Positions 34,940 through 44,808 of a stretch of 64,000 nucleotides of DNA are shown here, one piece after another. The position numbers and the translations under genes were made by a program. The notes under the pieces were generated by a model. That model was not told where the DNA came from. It saw only the letters and a list, made by a program, of their open reading frames with translations, and ran no database searches. The number at the start of each line of letters is the position of its first letter. Position 1 is the stretch's first letter. Origin of the DNA: SZUA-36 sp963727635 (GTDB taxonomy: Bacteria > Pseudomonadota > Gammaproteobacteria > Xanthomonadales > SZUA-36); the NCBI GenBank assembly GCA_963727635.1, contig CAVSHP010000015.1, forward strand, positions 248,001 through 312,000, written 5' to 3'.

Positions 34940-37900
34940 GTGAGAGACTTACTTAATCTCTATAATCGTCAGCGCCAGCCGCTGAATTTTGACACAATCC
35001 GGATAGGATTGGCTCCGCCTAATCTGATTCGTTCGTGGTCGTTTGGTGAAGTTAAGAAACCTGAAACCATCAATTACCGTACATTCAAGCCGGAGCGCGA
35101 TGGTCTGTTCTGTGCTTCGATTTTCGGTCCGATAAAAGACTACGAATGCCTGTGCGGCAAATACAAGCGCATGAAACACCGTGGTGTGGTTTGTGAAAAA
35201 TGCGGCACCGAAGTAACACTCACCAAGGTTCGGCGTGAACGTATGGCGCACATCGAACTGGCGAGCCCGGTTGCTCATATCTGGTTCCTGAAGTCGCTGC
35301 CCTCACGCATTGGTCTGATGCTCGACATGACACTGCGAGATATTGAGCGGATTCTGTACTTTGAATCCTACGTCGTGCTCGATGAAGGCATGACCACGCT
35401 GGAACGCGGCACCTTGATGACGGATGAACAGTATCTCGATGCTGTTGAAGAGTTTGGCGATGAGTTCGTGGCCAAAATGGGCGCCGAGGCAATTTTTGAA
35501 TTGCTGCGCACCATTAACCTCAATGAAGAGTTGAAGCAACTGCGCGAGGATATCGGCGGCACGCGTTCGGAAACGAAGCTCAAACGCTATTCGAAGCGCG
35601 TCAAACTGGTAGAGGCTTTCATTGAATCAGGTAATCGTCCCGAATACATGGTTCTGACGGTTCTGCCGGTCTTGCCGCCGGACCTGCGCCCGTTGGTGCC
35701 GTTGGATGGTGGACGTTTCGCAACTTCAGATTTGAACGATCTTTACCGGCGTGTGATCAACCGCAATAACCGTCTGAAACGGTTACTGGAGTTAAATGCG
35801 CCTGACATCATCGTGCGCAATGAAAAGCGTATGTTGCAGGAATCCGTAGACGCATTGCTGGACAATGGACGTCGCGGCCGTGCCATCACCGGCACCAACC
35901 GTCGTCCTTTGAAATCCCTGGCGGACATGATCAAAGGCAAGCAGGGACGTTTCCGTCAGAACCTGCTCGGCAAGCGTGTGGATTACTCCGGCCGTTCGGT
36001 GATCGTGGTCGGTCCCACGCTGAAGTTGCATCAATGCGGTCTGCCGAAGAAAATGGCACTGGAATTATTCAAGCCTTTTATTTTCAGCAAGTTGCAGCTA
36101 CGCGGTATGGCAGCGACCATCAAGGCTGCGAAGAAACTGGTTGAATCAGAAAGGGCCGAAGTTTGGGATATCCTTTCCGAGGTTATCCGCGAACACCCGG
36201 TATTGTTAAACCGTGCGCCTACCTTGCACCGCCTCGGTATCCAGGCTTTTGAACCGGTCCTGATCGAAGGCAAGGCGATACAGTTGCACCCGTTGGTGTG
36301 TACGGCTTTCAATGCCGACTTCGACGGCGACCAGATGGCCGTTCACGTGCCGCTTTCGATTGAAGCACAGCTTGAAGCGCGTACTTTGATGATGTCTTCG
36401 AACAACATCCTGTCACCGGCCAATGGCGAGCCCATTATCGTGCCGACGCAGGACGTCGTGCTCGGTTTGTATTACATGACGCGAGAACTGGCGGGTGTCC
36501 CGGGCGAGGGTATGTACTTTTCCGACATCGAGGAAGTACACCGTGCTTACGAAAACCGCGCGGTCGATTTACATGCGCGTATTCATGTTCGTATCGGCGA
36601 AACCATTATTTCCGAACTCGGTGAAGAGCGCAGGGAAACCAGCCTGGTATTGACCACCGTGGGCCGTGCCCTGTTGGCCGAAATCCGCCCGGTGGGCATG
36701 CCGTTCCACTTGCTGAATACTGCACTGAAGAAAAAGCAGATTTCGGGTTTGATCAATTCCTGTTACCGGCGTCTGGGCCTCAAAAAGACCGTTGTTTTTG
36801 CAGACCGGCTGATGTACACGGGTTTCCGTTATGCGACGATCGCGGGTATTTCAATCGGTATTGAAGATCTCGTGATTCCCGAAGAAAAGAAGGCCATTCT
36901 CGAGACTGCGGACAACGAGGTCATTGAAATCCAGAACCAGTATATTTCGGGTCTTGTAACGGCAGGTGAGCGCTATAACAAGGTCGTTGATATCTGGTCC
37001 AGAACCAATGAGCAGGTTGCCAAAGCGATGATGGCGGGCATGGGTAAAACCGCCGCTAAGAACCTCAAAGGTGAAGACGTTGAAGAGGATTCCATGAATT
37101 CCATCTTCATCATGGCTGATTCCGGCGCCCGTGGTTCTGCAGCGCAGATCAGACAGTTGGCCGGTATGCGTGGTTTGATGGCGAAACCGGATGGTTCAAT
37201 TATTGAAACGCCGATCACGGCGAACTTCCGTGAAGGTCTGGACGTATTACAGTACTTTATCTCTACCCACGGCGCTCGAAAAGGTTTGGCCGATACCGCC
37301 TTGAAAACTGCAAACTCGGGTTACCTGACACGACGCCTGGTCGACGTGGCGCAGGACCTGGTTACGACGGAAGTTGATTGTGGCACCCAAAATGGTCTGA
37401 CCATGATGCCGATCGTTGAAGGTGGTGACGTCGTAGAGGCACTCAGTGAGCGTGTACTTGGCCGTATGACGGCGGCTGACGTCATGAAGCCGGGCACCGA
37501 AGAGGTTCTGTGTCCACGCAACGTCCTGCTTGACGAAAAGTGGGTTGCCATGCTTGAAAAGGAAGGCGTGGATCGTATCCTGGTGCGTTCGACCATTACC
37601 TGTGAAACACGATATGGTGTTTGCTCCTACTGTTACGGTCGCGATCTCGCGCGGGGTAAACTGGTAAATCTTGGTGAAGCAGTCGGTGTTATCGCTGCCC
37701 AGTCAATTGGTGAACCGGGTACCCAGTTGACGATGCGTACCTTCCACATCGGTGGTGCGGCATCCCGTGCCGCTGCGGTCGATCACATCCAGACCAAGTC
37801 CGGCGGTACTGTTCGTCTTTACAACCTTAAATCGGTTGTAAATGCAGACAAGAAGCTGGTCGCAGTCTCCCGTTCCGGTGAATTATCGGTGATCGATGAG

Positions 37901-39157
37901 CACGGACGTGAAAGAGAGCGTTACAAGATTCCTTATGGTGCGATTGTTTCAGTGCGTGATGAGGACAAGGTCGAGTCCGGACAGCTCGTGGCAAACTGGG
38001 ATCCGCATACACACCCGATCGTAACGGAAGTTGCGGGTATCGTCGGTTTTCACGACTTCGTAGACGGTATCACCGTCAACGAAACAGTGGATGAGATCAC
38101 CGGTCTGAGCAGTCTTATCATCACGGATCCCAAGCAGCGCGGAAGTGCCGGCAAGGATCTTAAACCGATGGTCAGCCTGAGTGACAAGAAAGGCAAGCCG
38201 TTGTACCTGGCGGGAACGGAAATTCCTGCACAATATTTCCTGCAGGCGCTTTCAATCGTCGGTATTCGGGATGGTCAGGAAGTTGCAGTTGGTGACGTTA
38301 TTGCCCGTATTCCCCAGGAGTCTTCGAAGACCCGTGACATTACCGGTGGTTTGCCGCGTGTTGCCGATCTATTCGAAGCGCGTAAGCCAAAGGAATCGGC
38401 AATTCTTGCCGAGGTTTCCGGCATATTCAGCTTCGGCAAGGAAACCAAGGGCAAGCAGCGTATCGTTATTACCCAGGATGATGGTCAGCAATATGAAGAC
38501 CTGATTCCTAAATGGCGTCACCTGATCGTGTTTGAGGGCGAACGTGTGGAGAGGGGTGAAACCATTGCAGATGGTGAGCCGAACCCACATGACATTCTCC
38601 GCTTAATGGGTGTTGAGGCCCTGTCCGATTACCTGACCAAGGAAATCCAGGACGTGTATCGACTCCAGGGCGTTAAGATCAATGATAAACACATTGAGGT
38701 CATCGTCAGGCAGATGTTACGAAAAGCCGAAGTTCGTGAGTCTGGCGGTACAACCTTGTTGATGCGTGAACAGCTTGATGTGGTTCGAATTAAAGAAGCA
38801 AATACGATTGCGGAAAGAGAAGGTAATGAGCCAGCTGAATATCAGCGCTTATTGCTTGGTATTACCAAGGCCTCGCTGGCAACTGAGTCATTTATTTCTG
38901 CGGCGTCTTTCCAGGAAACCACCAGGGTACTGACAGAAGCAGCCGTTCGGGGCACGACCGATCATCTGCGTGGCCTGAAAGAGAACGTAATCGTTGGACG
39001 TTTGATTCCGGCCGGTACCGGTATGGCCTATCATAATTCTCGTAAACGTCCGCCAGAGGAAGACCCGGAAATTGATCTGGCAGCACTGGCAGCCGCTGTT
39101 GCTGCGGAGGAGTTTAGTGAACTGGATGATGCCACTGAAGCAAATACCAGGGATTAA
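34940..39157 (+). CDS. rpoC: RNA polymerase subunit beta'
   Basis: The beta-prime subunit, 1405 residues, uninterrupted. It has the N-terminal zinc finger (CLCGKYKRMKHRGVVCEKCG), the catalytic loop NADFDGDQMAVH with its three magnesium-binding aspartates, and the second zinc site (CETRYGVCSYCYG). The start is GTG at 34940 (VRDLLNLYNRQ), preceded by AGAGGAG; an alternative upstream frame from 34910 overlaps rpoB and has no support. It is followed by a strong terminator. Confidence 0.98.
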   Translation: MRDLLNLYNRQRQPLNFDTIRIGLAPPNLIRSWSFGEVKKPETINYRTFKPERDGLFCASIFGPIKDYECLCGKYKRMKHRGVVCEKCGTEVTLTKVRRERMAHIELASPVAHIWFLKSLPSRIGLMLDMTLRDIERILYFESYVVLDEGMTTLERGTLMTDEQYLDAVEEFGDEFVAKMGAEAIFELLRTINLNEELKQLREDIGGTRSETKLKRYSKRVKLVEAFIESGNRPEYMVLTVLPVLPPDLRPLVPLDGGRFATSDLNDLYRRVINRNNRLKRLLELNAPDIIVRNEKRMLQESVDALLDNGRRGRAITGTNRRPLKSLADMIKGKQGRFRQNLLGKRVDYSGRSVIVVGPTLKLHQCGLPKKMALELFKPFIFSKLQLRGMAATIKAAKKLVESERAEVWDILSEVIREHPVLLNRAPTLHRLGIQAFEPVLIEGKAIQLHPLVCTAFNADFDGDQMAVHVPLSIEAQLEARTLMMSSNNILSPANGEPIIVPTQDVVLGLYYMTRELAGVPGEGMYFSDIEEVHRAYENRAVDLHARIHVRIGETIISELGEERRETSLVLTTVGRALLAEIRPVGMPFHLLNTALKKKQISGLINSCYRRLGLKKTVVFADRLMYTGFRYATIAGISIGIEDLVIPEEKKAILETADNEVIEIQNQYISGLVTAGERYNKVVDIWSRTNEQVAKAMMAGMGKTAAKNLKGEDVEEDSMNSIFIMADSGARGSAAQIRQLAGMRGLMAKPDGSIIETPITANFREGLDVLQYFISTHGARKGLADTALKTANSGYLTRRLVDVAQDLVTTEVDCGTQNGLTMMPIVEGGDVVEALSERVLGRMTAADVMKPGTEEVLCPRNVLLDEKWVAMLEKEGVDRILVRSTITCETRYGVCSYCYGRDLARGKLVNLGEAVGVIAAQSIGEPGTQLTMRTFHIGGAASRAAAVDHIQTKSGGTVRLYNLKSVVNADKKLVAVSRSGELSVIDEHGRERERYKIPYGAIVSVRDEDKVESGQLVANWDPHTHPIVTEVAGIVGFHDFVDGITVNETVDEITGLSSLIITDPKQRGSAGKDLKPMVSLSDKKGKPLYLAGTEIPAQYFLQALSIVGIRDGQEVAVGDVIARIPQESSKTRDITGGLPRVADLFEARKPKESAILAEVSGIFSFGKETKGKQRIVITQDDGQQYEDLIPKWRHLIVFEGERVERGETIADGEPNPHDILRLMGVEALSDYLTKEIQDVYRLQGVKINDKHIEVIVRQMLRKAEVRESGGTTLLMREQLDVVRIKEANTIAEREGNEPAEYQRLLLGITKASLATESFISAASFQETTRVLTEAAVRGTTDHLRGLKENVIVGRLIPAGTGMAYHNSRKRPPEEDPEIDLAALAAAVAAEEFSELDDATEANTRD

Positions 39158-39181
39158 CGGGGCTTTGTGAAGAACGAAAAG

Positions 39182-39208
39182 GGTCCGGATCATTCCGGAC
39201 CTTTTTTT
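39182..39208 (+). terminator. Rho-independent terminator after rpoC
   Basis: A perfect 8-bp stem (GGTCCGGA/TCCGGACC, loop TCAT) at 39182-39201 followed directly by seven Ts. It ends the secE-to-rpoC transcription block. Confidence 0.95.
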
Positions 39209-39457
39209 GTAAGACTGAAAAGGCTGGCGCAAAGGTGAGCGAGAAGCATGCAGGAATTTCAACTTTTCTGTTGCGCGAAAATATCTTCCCTGTCATAATT
39301 GTCCGGCTAAGTAATTCAATCCCTTCCAATGAAGGGCCGAATGGAAAGGGCGGTTTTGACAAGATTGCCTGTTGCCATTGCGGATAGCCGATGTCGCCGG
39401 CGCGTGGGCCGGAATCATGGGTGCTCAATCCAGGCTGAAAATGCCGGGGTTGGGCAT
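39209..39457. other. Spacer between rpoC terminator and the str promoter
   Basis: About 250 nt without a credible gene. The frames crossing it have no family resemblance or ribosome site. A second TTGACA is visible at about 39356 but has no -10 partner at a sensible distance. I see no repeat or RNA gene. Confidence 0.6.
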
Positions 39458-39486
39458 TTGACATTGTAAGAAGGCGTGCGTAGAAT
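39458..39486 (+). promoter_or_regulatory. Strong sigma-70 promoter of the str operon
   Basis: A consensus TTGACA at 39458-39463, an exact 17-nt spacer and TAGAAT at 39481-39486. Transcription from about 39493 would give a leader of about 75 nt before rpsL. It is probably the main promoter for the str-S10-spc genes, because no terminator is seen until 57.6 kb. Confidence 0.8.
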
Positions 39487-39569
39487 TCGCGGCCTTCGAC
39501 AGGCCGGGGTCCCGATTCCGTCTGTCGTTTTATTTTTTGTCACCTTAAATTTTACTGGGTAAAAGGTTT

Positions 39570-39944
39570 ATGACGACTATTAATCAGTTGGTACGCGAGC
39601 CCCGCAAGCCAAAAGTTTACAAAAGCGGCGTACCCGCACTGGAAGGGTGTCCCCAAAAGCGTGGAGTGTGTACGCGTGTATATACGACGACACCCAAAAA
39701 GCCAAATTCAGCATTGAGAAAGGTCGCGCGTGTCAGGTTGACCAATGGATTTGAAGTAACAAGTTATATAGGTGGTGAAGGCCACAACCTGCAGGAACAT
39801 AGTGTGGTTCTAATTCGTGGTGGTCGTGTCAAAGATTTGCCGGGTGTTCGTTATCACACCGTGCGTGGCAGTCTTGATACCTCGGGTGTCAGTGATCGCC
39901 GGCAGGGACGTTCCAAGTACGGCGCCAAGCGGCCAAAGAAATAG
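39570..39944 (+). CDS. rpsL: Small ribosomal subunit protein uS12
   Basis: S12, 124 residues, a decoding-centre protein. The segments TPKKPNSALRKVARVRL and LIRGGRVKDLPGVRYH carry the lysines (43 and 88 in E. coli numbering) whose change gives streptomycin resistance; both are wild type. It is first in the str operon, 28 nt before rpsG. Confidence 0.98.
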   Translation: MTTINQLVREPRKPKVYKSGVPALEGCPQKRGVCTRVYTTTPKKPNSALRKVARVRLTNGFEVTSYIGGEGHNLQEHSVVLIRGGRVKDLPGVRYHTVRGSLDTSGVSDRRQGRSKYGAKRPKK

Positions 39945-39972
39945 TACGGACCTTTAAGGATCAGGTAACACA

Positions 39973-40446
39973 ATGTCAAGAAAACATTCAAATTTTGCAC
40001 GTGAAATTCTGCCGGACCCGAAGTTCGGAAGTGAAATGATCACCCGGTTTGTCAACATGGTGATGAACAGTGGCAAAAAATCAGTGGCGGAGCGTATCGT
40101 TTATGGTGCGATTTCAACCATTGAAGACAAGAACAAAAGCGCTCCTGCCGTGGAACTTGTTGAAACGGCGTTGGACAACGTAAGCCCGATGGTTGAGGTT
40201 AAATCCCGCCGTGTTGGCGGTGCAACCTACCAGGTGCCTGTGGAAGTGCGCCCCAAGCGTCGCCAGACCCTGGCAATGCGCTGGATTATTGATGCCGCGC
40301 GCAAGCGCGGTGAGAAGAGTATGCCGCAGCGGTTGGCAGGTGAACTGTTGGACGCCGTCGAACAGCGTGGTTCTGCCGTTAAGAAACGCGAAGATGTTCA
40401 CCGTATGGCAGAAGCCAATAAGGCTTTCTCGCACTACCGTTGGTAA
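39973..40446 (+). CDS. rpsG: Small ribosomal subunit protein uS7
   Basis: S7, 157 residues, nucleates assembly of the 30S head and touches E-site tRNA. The N-terminus reads MSRKHSNFAREILPDPKFGSE, and the central ALDNVSPMVEVKSRRVGGATYQVPVEV block is typical. In enterobacteria S7 also represses the str operon. It is followed by fusA after 22 nt. Confidence 0.98.
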   Translation: MSRKHSNFAREILPDPKFGSEMITRFVNMVMNSGKKSVAERIVYGAISTIEDKNKSAPAVELVETALDNVSPMVEVKSRRVGGATYQVPVEVRPKRRQTLAMRWIIDAARKRGEKSMPQRLAGELLDAVEQRGSAVKKREDVHRMAEANKAFSHYRW

Positions 40447-40468
40447 CAGTTTTATTAAGGAATTTATA

Positions 40469-42562
40469 GTGGCCCGTATAACGCCAATTGACAGGTATCG
40501 CAACATCGGCATCATGGCTCATATTGATGCTGGTAAGACGACTACGACCGAACGAATTCTGTTCTACACCGGTGTATCGCACAAAATCGGTGAAGTGCAC
40601 GATGGCAATGCCACCATGGACTGGATGGAGCAGGAGCAGGAGCGTGGTATCACGATCACCTCTGCAGCGACCACTTGTTTCTGGAGCGGCATGGACAAGC
40701 AGTTCAAGCAGCACCGGATCAATATCATTGATACGCCGGGACACGTTGACTTCACCATTGAAGTTGAGCGTTCCTTACGCGTGCTCGATGGCACTGTTGC
40801 GGTATTTTGCGCGGTTGGTGGTGTTCAGCCACAATCAGAAACTGTATGGCGTCAGGCCACGCGCTACAAAGTGCCACGTATGGCATTCGTTAATAAAATG
40901 GACCGTACCGGTGCAAACTTCTATCGCGTGATCGACCAGATCAAGAGTCGTCTCGGCGCGCGTGCGGTGCCAATCCAACTGCCCATCGGTTCTGAAGAGA
41001 ACTTCGCAGGTGTCGTGGACCTGGTCAAAATGAAAGCCATCTACTGGGACGTCGACAATCAGGGCGTGACTTACGATTCGCGCGAAATACCCGAAGACAT
41101 GAAAGCCAAAGCCGAAGCTGCGCGTGAGTTCATGATTGAAATGGCCGCTGAAGCTTCTGAAGACCTGATGGAAACTTACCTGGAAGAAGGTGAGCTTTCC
41201 AACGAGCAGATTATTAAAGGCTTGCGTCTCGGGACCCTGAATAACGATATCGTTCCGTGCCTGTGTGGCACCGCGTTTAAGAACAAAGGCGTTCAGGCCC
41301 TGCTCGACTCGGTTGTTGAGCTGATGCCTTCGCCCCTCGATGTGCCCCCTATCAAGGGAATCCTCGAGAACGAACAAGAGGGTGTTCGCAAGAGTGACGA
41401 CAACGAGCCTTTCGCGGCACTTGCCTTCAAGATTGCCACGGACCCGTTTGTAGGTACGTTGACCTTCTTCCGGGTTTATTCGGGTGTTCTGAATTCAGGT
41501 GATTCGGTCTACAACCCTGTCAAGGGTAAAAAAGAGCGTATTGGCCGTATTCTCCAGATGCACGCCAATAGCCGTGAAGAAATCAAGGAAGTCCGTGCAG
41601 GCGATATCGCTGCAGCGGTTGGACTCAAGGATGTTACGACGGGTGATACGCTGAGTTCCTTGAAAGATGTCATCACGCTGGAGCGTATGGTATTTCCGGA
41701 TCCCGTGATCTCGGTTGCGGTTGAGCCCAAAACCAAGAGTGACCAGGAAAAAATGGGTATCGCGCTGGGTAAGTTGGCGCAGGAAGATCCTTCATTCCGT
41801 GTTCATACCGATGAAGAATCAGGCCAGACAATCATCTCCGGTATGGGTGAGTTGCATCTGGATATTCTCGTTGATCGTATGCGGCGTGAGTTTCATGTAG
41901 AGGCCAACGTCGGGCGTCCGCAGGTCGCGCACCGCGAAACGATTCGTAAATCGGTTGAAGCGGAAGGCAAGTTTGTCAAGCAGTCCGGCGGTCGTGGACA
42001 GTATGGTCATGTCAAGATTCGTCTGATGCCGCTGGAAGCGGGCAAGGGTTATGAATTTGATAACCAGGTCGTGGGTGGAACGGTTCCCAAGGAGTACATC
42101 AACTCTGTAGACAAGGGTATTCAGGAAGCACTCCAGAACGGTGTTATCGCGGGTTACCCGGTCGTTGATGTTCGTGTCGAGCTTTACGATGGTTCATATC
42201 ACGAGGTTGACTCCAACGAAATGGCGTTCAAGATCGCGGGCTCCATGGCGTTCAAGAATGGCGCCAGGGTTGCTAACCCGATATTGCTCGAACCCATGAT
42301 GAAAGTTGAAGTGGTCACGCCCGAAGATTACATGGGTGACGTGATGGGCGACGTGAGTCGTCGCCGTGGCATTTTGCAGGGCATGGAAGATTGTCCGTCA
42401 GGCAAAATTGTCAATGCAAACATCCCACTTTCAGAAATGTTCGGTTATTCCACTGATCTGAGGTCTCAGACCCAGGGTCGTGCAACCTATACCATGGAAT
42501 TCGACCACTATGCTGAAGCACCGGCAAGTGTTGTTGAAGAAATCGTCAAAAAGACCGCCTAG
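40469..42562 (+). CDS. fusA: Elongation factor G
   Basis: EF-G, 697 residues, catalyses translocation. G motifs are AHIDAGKTT, DTPGHVDF and NKMD. Domains II-V follow, with SGGRGQYGHVKI in domain IV and the GYSTDLRSQTQGRATYTMEF end. The start is GTG at 40469 (VARITPIDRYRNIGIMAH), with AAGGAATTTATA before it; the in-frame region upstream lies within rpsG and is not coding in this frame. It is uninterrupted, unlike its neighbour tuf. Confidence 0.98.
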   Translation: MARITPIDRYRNIGIMAHIDAGKTTTTERILFYTGVSHKIGEVHDGNATMDWMEQEQERGITITSAATTCFWSGMDKQFKQHRINIIDTPGHVDFTIEVERSLRVLDGTVAVFCAVGGVQPQSETVWRQATRYKVPRMAFVNKMDRTGANFYRVIDQIKSRLGARAVPIQLPIGSEENFAGVVDLVKMKAIYWDVDNQGVTYDSREIPEDMKAKAEAAREFMIEMAAEASEDLMETYLEEGELSNEQIIKGLRLGTLNNDIVPCLCGTAFKNKGVQALLDSVVELMPSPLDVPPIKGILENEQEGVRKSDDNEPFAALAFKIATDPFVGTLTFFRVYSGVLNSGDSVYNPVKGKKERIGRILQMHANSREEIKEVRAGDIAAAVGLKDVTTGDTLSSLKDVITLERMVFPDPVISVAVEPKTKSDQEKMGIALGKLAQEDPSFRVHTDEESGQTIISGMGELHLDILVDRMRREFHVEANVGRPQVAHRETIRKSVEAEGKFVKQSGGRGQYGHVKIRLMPLEAGKGYEFDNQVVGGTVPKEYINSVDKGIQEALQNGVIAGYPVVDVRVELYDGSYHEVDSNEMAFKIAGSMAFKNGARVANPILLEPMMKVEVVTPEDYMGDVMGDVSRRRGILQGMEDCPSGKIVNANIPLSEMFGYSTDLRSQTQGRATYTMEFDHYAEAPASVVEEIVKKTA

Positions 42563-42594
42563 GTCCCGGACTGGTTATAAAGAGGTAACAAGGC

Positions 42595-43786
42595 ATGTCC
42601 AAACAAAAATTTGAAAGAACGAAGCCCCATGTAAACGTGGGAACGATTGGTCACGTTGATCATGGTAAGACGACGTTGACGGCGGCGATGACGAAGATAT
42701 GTGCTGAGGCACGCGGTGGTTCGTTTATCGCGTATGACCAGATTGACAATGCACCGGAAGAGCGTGAACGCGGTATTACGATTGCAACCGCGCACGTTGA
42801 ATATGAATCAGACAAGCGTCACTACGCACACGTTGACTGTCCGGGCCATGCTGACTATGTGAAGAACATGATCACTGGTGCGGCGCAGATGGACGGAGCG
42901 ATCCTGGTGGTATCGGCGGCCGATGGCCCGATGCCGCAGACCCGTGAGCACATTCTGCTGGCGCGCCAGGTGGGTGTACCGTACATCATGGTGTACATGA
43001 ACAAGGCTGACCAGGTAGACGACGCGGAGTTGCTGGAACTGGTGGACATGGAAATCCGGGAACTGCTGAGTTCGTATGATTTCCCGGGTGATGATATTCC
43101 GATCATCACGGGTTCGGCGCTGAAGGCGCTGGAAGGTGACACCTCTGAAATCGGTATTCCGTCGATCATTCGATTGATTGACAGCGATGGACGAATATTT
43201 CCCGGAGCCGGTGCGTGATATGGACAAGCCGTTCCTGATGCCGATCGAGGACGTATTTTCGATTTCCGGACGCGGCACGGTGGTAACCGGTCGTGTTGAG
43301 CGCGGAGTTGTGAAAGTGGGTGAAGAGCTTGAGATCGTGGGAATCCACGATACCAAGAAGACGGTTTGTACCGGTGTGGAGATGTTCCGCAAGTTGCTGG
43401 ACGAAGGTCGTGCCGGTGACAACATCGGTGTATTGCTGCGTGGTACCAAGCGCGATGAAGTTGAGCGCGGGCAGGTACTGGCGCATCCGAAGACGATCAC
43501 GCCGCATACCAAGTTTGAGGCTGAGGTGTACATTCTGTCGAAGGATGAAGGTGGCCGTCACACGCCGTTTTTCAAGGGCTATCGTCCGCAGTTTTACTTC
43601 CGTACGACGGATGTGACGGGAGCGGTGACCTTGCCTGAAGGTGTGGAGATGGTGATGCCTGGGGATAATATCCAGATGAAGGTAGAGCTGATCAACCCGA
43701 TCGCGATGGAAGAAGGTCTGCGTTTCGCGATACGCGAAGGCGGTCGGACGGTAGGTGCTGGCGTTGTTGCCAAGATCTTTGAATAA
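42595..43786 (+). CDS. tuf: Elongation factor Tu, copy 2, frameshifted
   Basis: The second EF-Tu gene, in tufA position after fusA, nearly identical to copy 1 with scattered, mostly third-position differences. The first frame is intact through PSIIRLID and then reads SDGRIFPGAGA to a false stop; the AMDEYFPEPVRDMDKPFL block continues in the next frame. One extra A near 43186 (GACAGCGATGG) accounts for it, and removing it gives 396 residues. The lesion is at the same codon as in copy 1 but of opposite sign (plus one here, minus one there), and the roughly ten bases before it are the most divergent stretch between the copies. Confidence 0.95.
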
Positions 43787-43809
43787 GACGAGTAGAGCGA
43801 GCTAAAGAA

Positions 43810-44121
43810 ATGGCTGAACAAAGAATTCGTATCCGGTTGAAAGCGTTCGATCATCGTTTGATTGACCGTTCGGCCAGTGAAATCGTGGAAACTGCGAAGC
43901 GTACCGGTGCACAGGTTCGTGGTCCGATTCCATTGCCCACGCGTATTGAGCGCTTTACAGTTTTGACTTCTCCGCATGTAAACAAGGATGCGAGAGACCA
44001 GTATGAAACACGCACACACAAGCGCCTGATGGATATTATGGATCCCAATGACAAGACTGTAGATGCACTGATGAAGCTGGATCTCGCAGCCGGCGTTGAC
44101 GTACAGATCAAGCTGTATTGA
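43810..44121 (+). CDS. rpsJ: Small ribosomal subunit protein uS10
   Basis: S10, 103 residues, head protein that also binds NusB and NusG. Typical segments are IRIRLKAFDHRLIDRSASEIVETAKRTGA (start) and VNKDARDQYETRTHKRLMDI. It begins only 23 nt after tuf, so there is no room for an S10-type attenuator leader like that of E. coli; control probably comes from further upstream. Confidence 0.98.
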   Translation: MAEQRIRIRLKAFDHRLIDRSASEIVETAKRTGAQVRGPIPLPTRIERFTVLTSPHVNKDARDQYETRTHKRLMDIMDPNDKTVDALMKLDLAAGVDVQIKLY

Positions 44122-44155
44122 TCAGTTGGAAGTAAACAGGACGATAGGCAAAACA

Positions 44156-44797
44156 ATGACGATTGGATTAATAGGCCGCAAACGCGGCATGACCCGAGTG
44201 TTTACCGAGCAGGGTGAAAGCATTCCTGTAACGGTCATCGAGGTCAGCCCGAACCGTGTTACGCAGGTTAAAACTGTGGAAACGGATGGATATAGCGCAT
44301 TGCAGGTGACCATTGGCAAGAAACGAAACAGCCTGGTCAGCAAGCCGCAAGCGGGTCATTACAGCAAGGCGGGAGTCGAAGCCGGTGAAGGGCTTTGGGA
44401 ACTGCGTTTGAACGATGCGGAAGGGGCGGACCTGGAAGCTGGTGCTGAACTGAACGTTGGGCAATTTGAGACCGGTCAAAAAGTTGATGTCACTGGCATC
44501 AGCATTGGTAAGGGTTTTGCTGGCGGCGTCAAGCGTCACAACTTCGCCATGCAGGACGCCACTCACGGTAACTCGGTCTCACATCGTGCGCCTGGATCAA
44601 TTGGTCAGAACCAGACCCCTGGACGTGTGTTCAAGGGTAAGAAAATGGCCGGCCATATGGGTAACGAGCGTGTTACCACTCAAAACCTTGAAATTATCAA
44701 GGTTGATGCCGAGCGTAATTTGTTATTAATCAAGGGTGCGGTACCCGGTGCGAAAAATGGCCAGGTAACCGTTCGTCCTTCCGTGAAGATGCACTGA
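44156..44797 (+). CDS. rplC: Large ribosomal subunit protein uL3
   Basis: L3, 213 residues, an early assembly protein near the peptidyl-transferase centre. Start MTIGLIGRKRGMTRVF at ATG 44156; an in-frame codon at 44096 lies inside rpsJ. The long extension with HGNSVSHRAPGSIGQNQTPGRVFKGKKMAGHMG, including the glutamine methylated by PrmB in other bacteria, is intact. Confidence 0.98.
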   Translation: MTIGLIGRKRGMTRVFTEQGESIPVTVIEVSPNRVTQVKTVETDGYSALQVTIGKKRNSLVSKPQAGHYSKAGVEAGEGLWELRLNDAEGADLEAGAELNVGQFETGQKVDVTGISIGKGFAGGVKRHNFAMQDATHGNSVSHRAPGSIGQNQTPGRVFKGKKMAGHMGNERVTTQNLEIIKVDAERNLLLIKGAVPGAKNGQVTVRPSVKMH

Positions 44798-44808
44798 GGA
44801 GAATGAAA

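Noticed and set aside
39209..39457. A small gene between rpoC and rpsL
   Set aside because: Frames here lack ribosome sites, family resemblance and sensible composition.
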